From assembly GCA_934654605.1 (NCBI GenBank), contig CAKUGH010000011.1, positions 1 through 43,441 of the forward strand: a stretch of 43,441 bases of DNA, read 5' to 3'. The stretch is from an uncultured Collinsella sp. (lineage in GTDB: Bacteria; Actinomycetota; Coriobacteriia; Coriobacteriales; Coriobacteriaceae). Below are positions 26,115-35,221 of this stretch, in pieces. Position 1 is the stretch's first letter. Every line of letters starts with the position of its first letter. The notes under the pieces are model-generated. The model saw nothing but the letters and a program-made list of their open reading frames with translations, was not told where the DNA came from and searched no databases. A program made the position numbers and the translations under genes.

Positions 26115-26633
26115 TTACGCCTCAACGCGACGATACGTTACGAACTCATAATCGACACCCTCGTCGCCCTCGCCCGAGGCAATCGTGGCAACACCGCCAC
26201 GCCGCGCAATCTCCCACGCGAGATCGGCATCCAGATCGGGAAAGTACGTATCCACGTCATGCACGCAATGGTTATGCGTAACCTCGGCCTCGGCGCAATA
26301 CGGCAAAAACTGCCGATACACCTCGCCGCCACCGATCACCCACGCAACGGGCTCATCGGCTACCGCGGCGAGCGCTTCGTCGACGCTATGCACCACGTCG
26401 ACACCCTCGGGCGCAAAGCCTTGGTCGCGCGTGAGCACAATGTTGCGGCGATTCTTGAGCGGACGCCCGCCGGGAAAACTCAGCAGCGTCTTGCGTCCCA
26501 TAATGACCGGGCAGCCTTTGGTGCACGCCACAAAATGACGCATGTCGGCACGGTTGGACACCACCATGTCGCCCTCGCACCCAATACCCCAGTCATCGCA
26601 CACGGCGACAATGGCAGAAAGCTTACACGTCAT
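26115..26633 (-). CDS. folA: Dihydrofolate reductase
   Basis: A 172-residue enzyme that reduces dihydrofolate with NADPH. Seen are the N-terminal strand LSAIVAVCDDWGIG, the acidic catalytic residue in NRADMRHF, VIMGRKT, LKNRRNIVLTR and WVIGGGEVY. It directly follows thyA, whose reaction produces its substrate. The ATG at 26633 lies 10 nt after the thyA stop; an abutting GTG at 26642 is an alternative start. The two genes are almost certainly co-transcribed. Confidence 0.95.
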   Translation of the reverse strand: MTCKLSAIVAVCDDWGIGCEGDMVVSNRADMRHFVACTKGCPVIMGRKTLLSFPGGRPLKNRRNIVLTRDQGFAPEGVDVVHSVDEALAAVADEPVAWVIGGGEVYRQFLPYCAEAEVTHNHCVHDVDTYFPDLDADLAWEIARRGGVATIASGEGDEGVDYEFVTYRRVEA

Positions 26634-26642
26634 GCGCGTCAC

Positions 26643-27491
26643 CTACACCGCAATGGGGATGTTCTTGACCTGCGGGCCGTGCTCATAGCCCTCGACAATC
26701 AGATCATCGGTCGTAAACGCATAGAAATCATGCACATCGGAGTTAAGCGTCACCTTGGGCGCCGCAAACTGCGGGCGCTCGATAAGCTCACGGACGATAT
26801 CGACATGACGGTCGTAAATGTGAGCATCGGCAATCACGTGCAGCAGCTCGCCAGCGATCATATCGACCGACTGCGCGACCATCATCAGCAAAATGGCGTA
26901 CTGGCACACATTCCAGTTGTTCGCAGCCAAAATGTCCTGGCTACGCTGGTTGAGGATCATGTTGAGCGTCGGCTTGTCGTCCTGCGGTCGCTGCGTCACG
27001 TTATACGTGACGCTGTAGGCACACGGATACAGGTGCATCTCGGACAGGTCGCTAAACACGTAGGTATTCGTCATAATGCGGCGGCTGTACGGCGTGTTCT
27101 TAAGGTCGTACAGCACACGGTCCATCTGATCGAAGTCACCCTCGGCATAATGGCTCTTCTGCCCAATCTGATACCCGTAGGCCTTGCCGATGGAGCCAGT
27201 CTCGTCGGCCCACTCATCCCAAATATGGCTGTTGAGGTCATGCACGTTATTGGACTTCTTTTGATAGATCCACAGGATCTCATCCATGGCAGATTTGAGG
27301 GCCGTACGACGCAGGGTAAGCGCCGGAAACTCCTCACGCAGGTCGTAGCGTGCCGTGACGCCAAAGTTTTTAATGGTATAGGCAGGGGTGCCGTCCTCCC
27401 ACACCGGGCGGACCTTTTGGCCCTCGGTGGTGGTGCCATGGTCCAGAATATCGCGGCACATGGTTACAAACTGTTGATCAGCCTTGCTCAT
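26643..27491 (-). CDS. thyA: Thymidylate synthase, Bacillus ThyA-like type
   Basis: A 282-residue enzyme that makes dTMP from dUMP with methylene-tetrahydrofolate. The nucleophile is C157 in LYPCAYS. Other family motifs are SRRI (137-140), NQRSQDI, NNWNVCQYA and the late HIYDRHVD. The residue after the catalytic Pro-Cys is alanine rather than the common histidine, as in the B. subtilis ThyA branch, where it is valine; AYGYQIGQK also fits that branch. The ATG at 27491 follows AGGAGGG by 4 nt, so it is preferred over a 12-residue extension. Confidence 0.95.
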   Translation of the reverse strand: MSKADQQFVTMCRDILDHGTTTEGQKVRPVWEDGTPAYTIKNFGVTARYDLREEFPALTLRRTALKSAMDEILWIYQKKSNNVHDLNSHIWDEWADETGSIGKAYGYQIGQKSHYAEGDFDQMDRVLYDLKNTPYSRRIMTNTYVFSDLSEMHLYPCAYSVTYNVTQRPQDDKPTLNMILNQRSQDILAANNWNVCQYAILLMMVAQSVDMIAGELLHVIADAHIYDRHVDIVRELIERPQFAAPKVTLNSDVHDFYAFTTDDLIVEGYEHGPQVKNIPIAV

Positions 27492-27574
27492 TGACCCTCC
27501 TGTCAGTCGCCTATAAGCGAGATTCATTGTAGCCTAGGCACATGCGGCCCCACAGCCCAAACATAAGCCCTCGT

Positions 27575-27594
27575 TTTCTGGCATATGCCAGAAA
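27575..27594. promoter_or_regulatory. Upstream palindromic operator candidate
   Basis: A perfect 20-bp palindrome centred on CTGGCATATGCCAG, in the divergent gap between thyA and the DUF134-NifX gene. Its core resembles the second palindrome at 27632-27643 (consensus TGRCATATGYCA), suggesting one regulator binds both. Confidence 0.55.
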
Positions 27595-27598
27595 TTCC

Positions 27599-27626
27599 TT
27601 GCGCAAATCCACGCGTTCGCTATTCT
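27599..27626 (+). promoter_or_regulatory. Candidate promoter of the DUF134-NifX gene
   Basis: TTGCGC (27599-27604) and TATTCT (27621-27626) are 16 bp apart. The RNA start would fall near 27633, inside the second palindrome. Confidence 0.45.
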
Positions 27627-27631
27627 ATTGT

Positions 27632-27643
27632 TGACATATGTCA
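27632..27643. promoter_or_regulatory. Downstream palindromic operator candidate
   Basis: TGACATATGTCA is a perfect 12-bp palindrome at the predicted transcription start, just before the AAGGAGG ribosome site. A protein bound here would block transcription, which fits a repressor. Confidence 0.55.
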
Positions 27644-27657
27644 GATAAGGAGGGCGC

Positions 27658-28422
27658 ATGGCAGGAAGACGCGAGAAACTGCGCCGCGTCGGGATCATCC
27701 CCGAATATCGCGGCTTTACCCCTGACGGCCTAGCCAGTGGAGACGCCATCGACATGACAATCGACGAGCTCGAAGTCCTGCGGCTGTGCGACCTGGAAGG
27801 CCTCAATCAGGAGGCCGTCGCCCAGCACATGGGCATTGCCCGTGCCACGGTGGCGGCTATTTGCAGCCGAGCGCATCGCAAGGTGGCAAACGCGTTGGTC
27901 AATGGTCGGGCGCTCACCATCGAAGGCGGCAATATCGCGTACTCCCCCATCACCACAACAACGGCCGCATGGCCAGCAAAGGAGATCGACACCATGAGGG
28001 TGGCAACCACGTACGACAACGGCAACATCTTTATGCACTTTGGCCGCAGCGAGCAGTTCAAGATCTATGACATCCAGGACGGCAAGGTGCTCAACGAGCA
28101 GGTCGTAGGCACCGGCGGCACCGGTCACGGCGCCCTGGCGGGCCTGCTCGCCAACGGCGGTGTGGACACGCTCATCTGCGGCGGCATCGGCGGTGGCGCT
28201 ATCAACGCGCTTGCCCAAGCCGGCATCACGGTATACGCAGGTGCCCAGGGCAGCTGCGACGCTTGCATCGAGGCCCTTATCGCCGGCACGCTCGCACAGA
28301 ACGGCGAGGCCACGTGCGGCTGCCACGGCCATGACCACGACCACGACCACGAACATGGCGATTCCTGCGGCTGCCACGATCATCACGAGCACGAGGGCCA
28401 CGAGGGCTGCGGCTGCCACTAA
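27658..28422 (+). CDS. DUF134 helix-turn-helix / NifX-like fusion with His-Cys-rich tail
   Basis: A 254-residue three-part protein. Residues 1-95 are DUF134, a sigma-region-4-like DNA-binding domain: MTIDELEVLRLCDLEGLNQE, then VAQHMGIARATVAAICSRA as recognition helices. Residues 112-215 are a NifX/NifB-C (dinitrogenase Fe-Mo cofactor) domain, with FMHFGRSEQFKIYD and TLICGGIGGGAINAL. Residues 220-254 are an unusual tail with 12 His and 6 Cys. The domain order suggests a metal- or cluster-sensing regulator or a metal carrier. No nitrogenase gene is present. Two related palindromes flank its promoter, so autoregulation is likely but unproven. Confidence 0.85.
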   Translation: MAGRREKLRRVGIIPEYRGFTPDGLASGDAIDMTIDELEVLRLCDLEGLNQEAVAQHMGIARATVAAICSRAHRKVANALVNGRALTIEGGNIAYSPITTTTAAWPAKEIDTMRVATTYDNGNIFMHFGRSEQFKIYDIQDGKVLNEQVVGTGGTGHGALAGLLANGGVDTLICGGIGGGAINALAQAGITVYAGAQGSCDACIEALIAGTLAQNGEATCGCHGHDHDHDHEHGDSCGCHDHHEHEGHEGCGCH

Positions 28423-28485
28423 CGGCACGGCAAACCAAGCTCGGGGTGCAACGTCGCACGCGACCCGAATATCCAGCCCCACAAC

Positions 28486-28517
28486 AAAGGCCACCCGGTA
28501 GCTTCCGAGTGGCCTTT
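28486..28517. terminator. Bidirectional terminator between DUF134-NifX and ffh
   Basis: AAAGGCCAC and GTGGCCTTT form a 9-bp stem around a 14-nt inner sequence with a further possible GG/CC pair. T-runs are short on both sides. It sits between convergent genes. Confidence 0.7.
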
Positions 28518-28542
28518 GCCATATCAAGCTGGAATTACAGCT

Positions 28543-30018
28543 CTATTTCTTATTACGCATCTGCGCTTCCATCTGGCGCAGCAGTTCCATATCGGACTTG
28601 GGGCCGCCCATACCCAGGCCGCCCATGCCACCCAGACCCATAGCGTCCAAGCCAGGGATATTGGGCATGCGCATCTTCTTGCCCTTCTTGCCCTTCTTGC
28701 CCTTTTTGCCGCCGGCCTGTGCCTGATTGGCCATCGTGCGCATGCGGCCCATCATCTTATTCATCTCGCCCCACTGCTTCATAAGGCTGTTGACCTCGGT
28801 GGGGGTCACGCCGGCGCCCTTGGCAATACGGGCGCGACGCTGGCCGTTGATGATGGAGGGACGCAGACGCTCCTCCTTGGTCATCGACATGATGATGGCC
28901 TCGTTCTTATCGAAGATGCCCTCGTCCAGGTTGCCGCCCATCTGGTTGAGCGCGCGCTGGCCGCCGGGTAGCATACCCAGAATGCCCTTCATGCCGCCCA
29001 TCTTCTTGACGGCCTTCATCTGGTCGAGCATATCGTTCATGGTGAAGCCCTCGCGCAGCATACGCTCGGCAGCCTCGAGCTGTTCGGCATCGGCGGCCTC
29101 CTGGGCCTTCTCGATGATGCCGACGACATCGCCCATGCCCAAGATGCGCTTCGCCATGCGGTCCGGGTAAAACGGCTCCAGTGAGTCGGGCTTCTCGCCC
29201 ATGCTCACGAACTTGATGGGCTTGCCGGTCACCTGACGCACCGAAAGTGCGCCACCGCCACGGGCGTCACCGTCGAGCTTGGAGATAATCACGCCGTCAA
29301 AATCGGTGCGCTCGGCAAACGTCGAGACCACGTTGACGATGTCCTGGCCAGTCATGGCGTCGACGACCATCAGCACCTGGTCAGGCTTGACGGCCTTCTT
29401 GATGTCAACGGCCTCTTGCATCATCTGCTCGTCGATCTGAAGACGACCGGCGGTATCGACGATCACCACGTCGCGCAGGTGGTCGACGGCCTCCTGGATA
29501 GCGCCCTTGGCGATGTCGATCGGGTGCGCACCGTCGCCGCGGAAGACCGGCACGCCGATCTCGCCACCGAGCGTGGCCAGCTGGTCGGCAGCGGCGGGAC
29601 GGTAGACGTCGCACGCGGCGAGCAGCGGCGAGCGGCCCTGCTTCTTGAGCAGGTAGGCCAGTTTTACGGCCGCCGTGGTCTTACCGGAGCCTTGCAGGCC
29701 CACGAGCATAATGACATTAGGAATGCGGTTACTAAAAACGAGCTTGCTCTCGGTGGAGCCGAGCATCTCGGTGAGCTCGTCGAGCACGATCTTGACGACG
29801 TTTTGCGCCGGCGACAGCGACTCCATGACCTCGGCGGTCATGCAGCGCTCCTTAGTCTTGGCAACGAACTCCTTGACAACCTTAAAGTTAACGTCGGCCT
29901 CGAGCAGCGCCATGCGAATATCGCGCATGGCCGAAGTAATATCGGCCTCGGTCAGCTTACCCTTGCCGCGCAGGCGGTCAAATGTGTCGTTGAGGCGATC
30001 GCTCAGAGAATCAAACAC
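28543..30018 (-). CDS. ffh: Signal recognition particle protein Ffh
   Basis: The 491-residue SRP GTPase that binds signal peptides and SRP RNA. The N and G domains cover about residues 1-295, with GLQGSGKTT (G1), DTAGRLQ (G3) and SKLDGDARGG (G4). The methionine-rich M domain follows, including GFTMNDMLDQM and the RNA-binding SIINGQRRARIAKGAG. The C terminus has a run of Lys-Gly repeats encoded by a 9-bp tandem repeat, then a Gly/Met-rich end. The GTG at 30018 has AAGGAG 6 nt upstream, overlapping the ftsY stop. Confidence 0.97.
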   Translation of the reverse strand: MFDSLSDRLNDTFDRLRGKGKLTEADITSAMRDIRMALLEADVNFKVVKEFVAKTKERCMTAEVMESLSPAQNVVKIVLDELTEMLGSTESKLVFSNRIPNVIMLVGLQGSGKTTAAVKLAYLLKKQGRSPLLAACDVYRPAAADQLATLGGEIGVPVFRGDGAHPIDIAKGAIQEAVDHLRDVVIVDTAGRLQIDEQMMQEAVDIKKAVKPDQVLMVVDAMTGQDIVNVVSTFAERTDFDGVIISKLDGDARGGGALSVRQVTGKPIKFVSMGEKPDSLEPFYPDRMAKRILGMGDVVGIIEKAQEAADAEQLEAAERMLREGFTMNDMLDQMKAVKKMGGMKGILGMLPGGQRALNQMGGNLDEGIFDKNEAIIMSMTKEERLRPSIINGQRRARIAKGAGVTPTEVNSLMKQWGEMNKMMGRMRTMANQAQAGGKKGKKGKKGKKMRMPNIPGLDAMGLGGMGGLGMGGPKSDMELLRQMEAQMRNKK

Positions 30019-30028
30019 TAGTCACTCC

Positions 30029-30946
30029 TTAATTGGACTCGCCCACCAGGGCGCGGCAGAAATCTTTGGCGTTAAACTCCTGCAGGTCATCGACCTGCTC
30101 ACCCACGCCGATGCGCAGAATCGGGAGCTTGAGCTTCTCGGCCACGGCCATGGCGATACCGCCCTTAGCCGTGCCGTCGAGCTTAGTCATGATAATACCG
30201 TCCAGGCCCAGCGCCTCGTTAAACTCGAGCGCCTGGTTCAGGCCGTTCTGACCAGTGGCGGCATCGATCACAAGCACGACCGAGACGGGCATGGGGCCGG
30301 CGGCCATATTGGCGGCGCGCTTACGCGTCACGTTGACTACCTTGGCGAGCTCGCGCATGAGCTCGGGGCTCGTGTGCAGACGACCGGCGGTATCGATGAG
30401 CACCAGGTCACTGCCGCGCTTATCGGCCTCGTCGAGCACGTCATAGCACACGCTCGCCGGATCGGAGCCGCGGTCACGCTTGATGACCGGCACGCCAGCG
30501 CGCTGGCCCCATACATCGAGCTGCTCGATGGCGGCGGCACGGAAGGTGTCGGCCGAACCGATCACCACGTTCTTGCCGCGGGCGGCCATGGCGCTTGCAA
30601 TCTTGCCGACCGTGGTGGTCTTGCCGGCGCCGTTGATGCCGACAAACAGCACACAGCTCGGCGTATCGGAAAACGGGTCGCGTTCAACAGGCACAAAATG
30701 GCCCTCGAGCTGCTCGGCCAGGGCGCGGCGAAGCTGCGGGGCGGTCTTGAGGTTCTTCTTGGCCGCGGCGTCGCGCAGGTCATCAGAGACCTGAATGGCG
30801 ACCTCGGCACCCATGTCACCCATGACGAGGGTGTCCTCAAGATCCTCCCAAAAATCCTCGTCGACCTCGCCGCCAAAGTAGAAGACCTCGTTGAGGGCCT
30901 CGCGGCTGCGCTCGAGTCCGCGCGAGAGTGCGTCAAAGAATCCCAT
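30029..30946 (-). CDS. ftsY: Signal recognition particle receptor FtsY
   Basis: The 305-residue membrane-peripheral SRP receptor GTPase. G motifs are GINGAGKTTT (G1, near residue 108), DTAGRLHTS (G3) and TKLDGTAKGG (G4). Like most Gram-positive FtsY, it lacks the long acidic N-terminal domain of E. coli and starts with a short amphipathic helix (MGFFDALSRGLERSREALNEV) for membrane contact. Its ATG shares a base with the smc stop (TAATG). It lies between smc and ffh, whose protein is its partner. Confidence 0.97.
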   Translation of the reverse strand: MGFFDALSRGLERSREALNEVFYFGGEVDEDFWEDLEDTLVMGDMGAEVAIQVSDDLRDAAAKKNLKTAPQLRRALAEQLEGHFVPVERDPFSDTPSCVLFVGINGAGKTTTVGKIASAMAARGKNVVIGSADTFRAAAIEQLDVWGQRAGVPVIKRDRGSDPASVCYDVLDEADKRGSDLVLIDTAGRLHTSPELMRELAKVVNVTRKRAANMAAGPMPVSVVLVIDAATGQNGLNQALEFNEALGLDGIIMTKLDGTAKGGIAMAVAEKLKLPILRIGVGEQVDDLQEFNAKDFCRALVGESN

Positions 30947-33900
30947 TATGCATTCACGACCTTTCCGGTTTCGCGATCGAGTTTTTGCGAGACGACGCGA
31001 CTGACGCCGTCGGCTTGCATCGAGACGCCGTAGAGAACGTCAGCATCCTCCATAGTACGGCGCTGATGCGAGATTACCAAGAGTTGCGTATCGGAACGCA
31101 GCACATCGAGGGCGCCGATGAGCTTGGACAGGTTAGCGTCGTCGAGCGCAGCCTCGACCTCGTCCAGCACATAGAACGGCACCGTGCGCGTACGGTATAC
31201 GGCAAAGAGCAGGGCGAGCGCCGTCAGGCTCTTCTCGCCACCCGACATGAGCATCATCTTGGTGATGCGCTTGCCGCGCGGCTGCGCCACGACCTCAATG
31301 CCCGTCTCGGCCGGATGCTCGGGGTCGGTCATCTCAAGGTGAGCCTGACCGCCCGGGAAGAGCATGGCGAAGATCTCGCGGAAATTCGCATCAACCTTCT
31401 CAAACGTCACCAGGAACGCCTTGCGCATCTTGCGGTCGATCGCCACGGTGATCTTGGTAAGCGCCTTGCGCGCGCTCTCAAGATCGGCCAGCTGCTCCTC
31501 GATGTAATCGGCACGGCGCTTGAGCTGCTCGTACTCCTCCATGGCGACCTGGTTCACAGGGCCCAGGTTGTTGATCTGGCGCACGAGTTGGTTAAGCTCG
31601 CGCTCGGCGGCATCGCGGTCGGTGGGCGCCGGCAGCATGAGCGCTTCCTCGAGCACCGTGGTACCGTCGGCAGTGATGGCCTTGATGGCAGCCTCGACCT
31701 GCACCTCGAGCTTGCCGCGCGCCACCTTGAACTCATTTTGCGCCGTAGCGGCAACATCGACCCTCTCTTTGGCGCGGGCGACCTCGGTCTTGGCGTCCTC
31801 GATGGTCTTCTTAAGCGAAGCCGAGTCCGCCTCCTCAAGCGATGCCTGATCGCGCAGGCGCGCAGCCCAGTCCGAGGCACGCTCCAACAGGGCAGAATAG
31901 CGCTCATGCATGGGATCGACGCGAAGGCGCAGCAGCTCGAGCGAGCGTGAGGCCTGACGCGTCCCGCGGATACGACGGTCGATACCCTCCAGGCGATGCT
32001 CAAGATCGGGCACGCGGCCCTTCAGCGAACGCAGGCGCTCGCTCGTCTGGGCCAGGCGGACCTTGGCGTCGGCGAGCTTACCGGCAGCCTCGGAATCGTC
32101 ACGGCGCACGCGGTCGAGCTCGTCGTTGGCCTCGGCAATCTGCAAGCCCAAGTCGCTCGCCTGCGCACGAGCTTCGTCACGCGAGCGAGTAAGTTCATCC
32201 ACGCGTGGACGAGCGGCACGGACGGCCTCTGCGGCATGCTCACGGCGCTTGGAAATGCGCACGCGCTCGACCTCGGCGTTGTTGGCGCTTTGCTCAAGGC
32301 GGCCGATCTCGGACAGCAGCGAGCGACGCTCACCCTCAAGGCGGGCAATCTCGCCGGCAGCATCGCCCTCGGCGGCACGGGCCTCCTCGACGGCAACGTT
32401 GGCCTCAACGACTTGGTCCGAAACATGCTCAAACACGGCAGCAAGATCGGGCTCCAAGCCCTCGAGCTCACGGATGCGGCGCTTGCGCTCCAAGGCACCC
32501 GAAGCCTCGCCGGCATCGAGCCCCACGCGCACCAAGCCGCCACAGGCAACGCGGGCACCGTCGGGGGTCACATAGGTCACGCCATCCACAACCGGCGCAG
32601 CCAGCGCGGTGGCCAAATCGTCGACCACGTAATAGCCGCCGAGCAGTGCCTCGACAACCGGACCATAACCGGCGCGCACGGACAGACGGTCGACCAGACG
32701 GGTTCCGGCAGCACCCTCGGCGGCGGCAGAACCGCTCACGCCGCGCGCCACCAGCAGCGCCTCGCCCGAGGCCTTCTTCTGGTCCAAGGCAGCGCGACCG
32801 GCGCGCTCAAGCGCGGCACTGTCGTCGAACAGCAACGCATCGATATCGCCGGCAAGCAGCTGCTCAACCAGGCCCTCGAGATCGCGAGGGGCTTCGAGCA
32901 CGTCGCCCAGACGGCCCGAAACATCGTCGCCCAGCGCGCCCACCAGACGGCTCACGAGCGGTGAGCTGTCTGCCATGCGGGCATCGAGCTTCTTTTGGCT
33001 GGCAAGCTCCGAGCGTACCTCGGACAGCTTGTTGCGCGCCTCGCCCTCGCGGACACGCAGGTCCTTGAGGGCAGCGCGTGCCGTCTCGGTGGCCTCGCGC
33101 GCATCGCTCTGGGCCTGACGGGCCGCCTCAAGGGCGCTCTCAAGCTCCTCAGCACGGTCGCGGCGGCTATCAAGCGATGCTGTGACCTCATCGAGCTGTT
33201 CATCAATCTGCTCCAGGCGCGAGGCGTACATGTTGTCCTCGACCTCGGCGTTGCTCAGCGAATCCTTCACCTTGGCGAGCTCGAGCGCGGCGTTATCGGC
33301 CACACGCTGGACATCACGCTGCTCGCGCGTGAGCTGCGAAATCTGATTGTCAAGCGCCACGCGGCGCTCGTGAAGCTCGGCGGCGGCAGGACCAGCGGCG
33401 TCGACGTCCTCCTGGGCCTGCATATGCGCGCCGGTCACTTCCTCAAGCTGGGCACGCGCATCCTCGAGCTCCTCGACCACGCGACGACGCTGATGCTCGG
33501 AGCTCGAGATCTGGCCGCGCATGTCGGACAGGCGCGACACCATGTTGTGACCCTTTTCCTCGAGCAGGCGCATATCGGAGTTAATGCGGCCGACCACGTC
33601 TTGCATATGGCGGCGCTGCTCGCCCAAGTCGCCCACAAACAGGCCCTTTTCCTCGAGCATAACCTGGAGCTTCTCGAGCTCGCGCTCTTTCTCACCCAAG
33701 CGATATTGCGCAAGCTCAAGCTCGGCAGCGCCCTCCTTGGAGCGGCTTTCCAGGTCGTTCCACTGCGACTGCAGCGAACGAAGCTCGTCGACGGCCAGCA
33801 TCTGCGTAAGCTCGTTCGCGCGCGAGGACAGCTCTTTGTACTTGCGCGCGCGATCGACCTGACGCTCCAGCGGCCGCAGCTGACGGGCGATTTCCTTGTT

Positions 33901-34482
33901 GATATCGCGGGCACGGGTCAGGTGCTCGTCCATCGATTTAATCTTTTTGAGCGCACGTTCCTTGCGACGCTTGTGCTTGGAGATGCCGGCGGCCTCCTCA
34001 ATGAGGGCACGGCGCTCCTCGGGGCGGCTCTGCAAAATGGCGTCGAGCTTGCCCTGGCTGATGATGGAATGCGTATCCTTGCCCAGTCCCGAATCGTGCA
34101 GGATGTCCTGAATGTCCATCAGACGGCACGGGCTCGAGTTGATGAGGTACTCGCTTTCGCCCGAGCGATACATGCGGCGGGTGATAGCCACCTCGTCAAA
34201 GTCGACAGGCAGCATATGGTCCGAGTTATCGAGCACCAGCGTGACCTCGGCCACACCCACCGGCTTGCGCGCCGACGAGCCCGAGAAGATGACGTCCTCC
34301 ATGGCCTGGCCGCGCAGCTGCTTGGCGCTCTGCTCGCCCAGGACCCACAGAATCGAGTCGGAGATGTTCGATTTTCCCGAGCCGTTGGGACCGACAATGA
34401 CGGTTAGGCCCGGCTCAAACGTCATATGGGCGCGGTCGGCAAACGACTTGAACCCCTTGAGCGTGAGGGACTTGAGATACAC
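30946..34482 (-). CDS. smc: Chromosome segregation protein SMC
   Basis: A 1178-residue condensin ATPase, full length. Walker A GPNGSGKS is at residues 31-38 in the N-terminal head. Coiled coils cover about 165-510 and about 680-1010. The hinge lies between (VSRLVGALGDDVSGRLGDVLEAP to GGLVRVGLDAG). The C-terminal head has the signature LMSGGEKSLTALALLFA and Walker B FYVLDEVEAALDDAN. It starts at a GTG with GAGGAA upstream, 10 nt after rnc, and is coupled to ftsY. The loader genes scpA and scpB are not in the window. Confidence 0.97.
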   Translation of the reverse strand: MYLKSLTLKGFKSFADRAHMTFEPGLTVIVGPNGSGKSNISDSILWVLGEQSAKQLRGQAMEDVIFSGSSARKPVGVAEVTLVLDNSDHMLPVDFDEVAITRRMYRSGESEYLINSSPCRLMDIQDILHDSGLGKDTHSIISQGKLDAILQSRPEERRALIEEAAGISKHKRRKERALKKIKSMDEHLTRARDINKEIARQLRPLERQVDRARKYKELSSRANELTQMLAVDELRSLQSQWNDLESRSKEGAAELELAQYRLGEKERELEKLQVMLEEKGLFVGDLGEQRRHMQDVVGRINSDMRLLEEKGHNMVSRLSDMRGQISSSEHQRRRVVEELEDARAQLEEVTGAHMQAQEDVDAAGPAAAELHERRVALDNQISQLTREQRDVQRVADNAALELAKVKDSLSNAEVEDNMYASRLEQIDEQLDEVTASLDSRRDRAEELESALEAARQAQSDAREATETARAALKDLRVREGEARNKLSEVRSELASQKKLDARMADSSPLVSRLVGALGDDVSGRLGDVLEAPRDLEGLVEQLLAGDIDALLFDDSAALERAGRAALDQKKASGEALLVARGVSGSAAAEGAAGTRLVDRLSVRAGYGPVVEALLGGYYVVDDLATALAAPVVDGVTYVTPDGARVACGGLVRVGLDAGEASGALERKRRIRELEGLEPDLAAVFEHVSDQVVEANVAVEEARAAEGDAAGEIARLEGERRSLLSEIGRLEQSANNAEVERVRISKRREHAAEAVRAARPRVDELTRSRDEARAQASDLGLQIAEANDELDRVRRDDSEAAGKLADAKVRLAQTSERLRSLKGRVPDLEHRLEGIDRRIRGTRQASRSLELLRLRVDPMHERYSALLERASDWAARLRDQASLEEADSASLKKTIEDAKTEVARAKERVDVAATAQNEFKVARGKLEVQVEAAIKAITADGTTVLEEALMLPAPTDRDAAERELNQLVRQINNLGPVNQVAMEEYEQLKRRADYIEEQLADLESARKALTKITVAIDRKMRKAFLVTFEKVDANFREIFAMLFPGGQAHLEMTDPEHPAETGIEVVAQPRGKRITKMMLMSGGEKSLTALALLFAVYRTRTVPFYVLDEVEAALDDANLSKLIGALDVLRSDTQLLVISHQRRTMEDADVLYGVSMQADGVSRVVSQKLDRETGKVVNA

Positions 34483-34492
34483 GGTTCCTCGC

Positions 34493-35218
34493 TTAAACAG
34501 GCTTCTTGTTGAGAATCACGCCGTTGGTGGTGTAACCCATGCGGTCGAGCGCCTCGAGCGCAGCAGCTCCCTCGGCCTCCTTCTTGGAGGAACCGGTGCC
34601 GCGGCCCTGGCGAATACCGTCGATGAGCACCACGGCGGTAAAGGTCGGTGCGTGCGCCGGGCCCTCAGAGCCAACGAGCTTGTACGCCGGAGGCTCGTGG
34701 CCGTCGGCCTGCACGCACTCCTGCAAGAACGACTTGGGGTTCGCGGGGTGCTCGGCACGCTCGGAGGCCAGGTGCGGCTTAAGCGTACGGTGAATGAACT
34801 CCGCCGCCGCATCCCAGCCAGCATCCAGATACAGCGCGCCCACGAGTGACTCGTAGACGTTCTCGAGCGCCGAGTGCAGGCCGCGCGCGCCGGTACCGGT
34901 CTCGGAGGCACCAAAGATGATGATGTCGTCGATGCCCAGCTCATGGGACACCTCGGACAGCGTGGCACCCGAGACAAGGGACACCTTCAGGCGCGTAAGC
35001 TTGCCCTCGTCAAACTCCGGATAGGATTCAAAGAGCGAACGGGCAACCACGGCGCCCAAAATGGAATCGCCCAAAAACTCAAGACGCTCATAGCTCGCCG
35101 AGACGGGCTGACCTTCCACGGCAGAGGGGTGCGTGAGCGCCGCGCGCAGCAGCACCTTGTTATTGAACTCGTGGCCCAGGATTTCCTGGGCGCGCGCGAG
35201 TCGTTGAGATAAAGCCAA
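34493..35218 (-). CDS. rnc: Ribonuclease III
   Basis: A 241-residue double-strand RNA endonuclease that processes rRNA and regulatory duplexes. The N-terminal RNase III domain has the signature YERLEFLGDSILG near residue 42 and the second acidic site NVYESLVGALYLD near 120. The C-terminal double-strand RNA-binding domain (PKSFLQECVQADG to GTGSSKKEAEGAAALEAL) is complete. The start is a TTG, 3 nt after acpP, with GGAGG 8 nt upstream. Confidence 0.96.
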   Translation of the reverse strand: MALSQRLARAQEILGHEFNNKVLLRAALTHPSAVEGQPVSASYERLEFLGDSILGAVVARSLFESYPEFDEGKLTRLKVSLVSGATLSEVSHELGIDDIIIFGASETGTGARGLHSALENVYESLVGALYLDAGWDAAAEFIHRTLKPHLASERAEHPANPKSFLQECVQADGHEPPAYKLVGSEGPAHAPTFTAVVLIDGIRQGRGTGSSKKEAEGAAALEALDRMGYTTNGVILNKKPV

Positions 35219-35221
35219 GAC

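Noticed and set aside
27021..27023. Loss of the histidine after the catalytic Pro-Cys in thymidylate synthase as a sign of inactivity
   Set aside because: As I recall it, the B. subtilis ThyA branch also lacks this histidine (valine there), and the remaining motifs match that branch, so it is a subfamily trait.
28015..28300. Evidence for nitrogen fixation from the NifX-like domain
   Set aside because: This domain is common in organisms without nitrogenase, and no nif structural or assembly gene is in the window.
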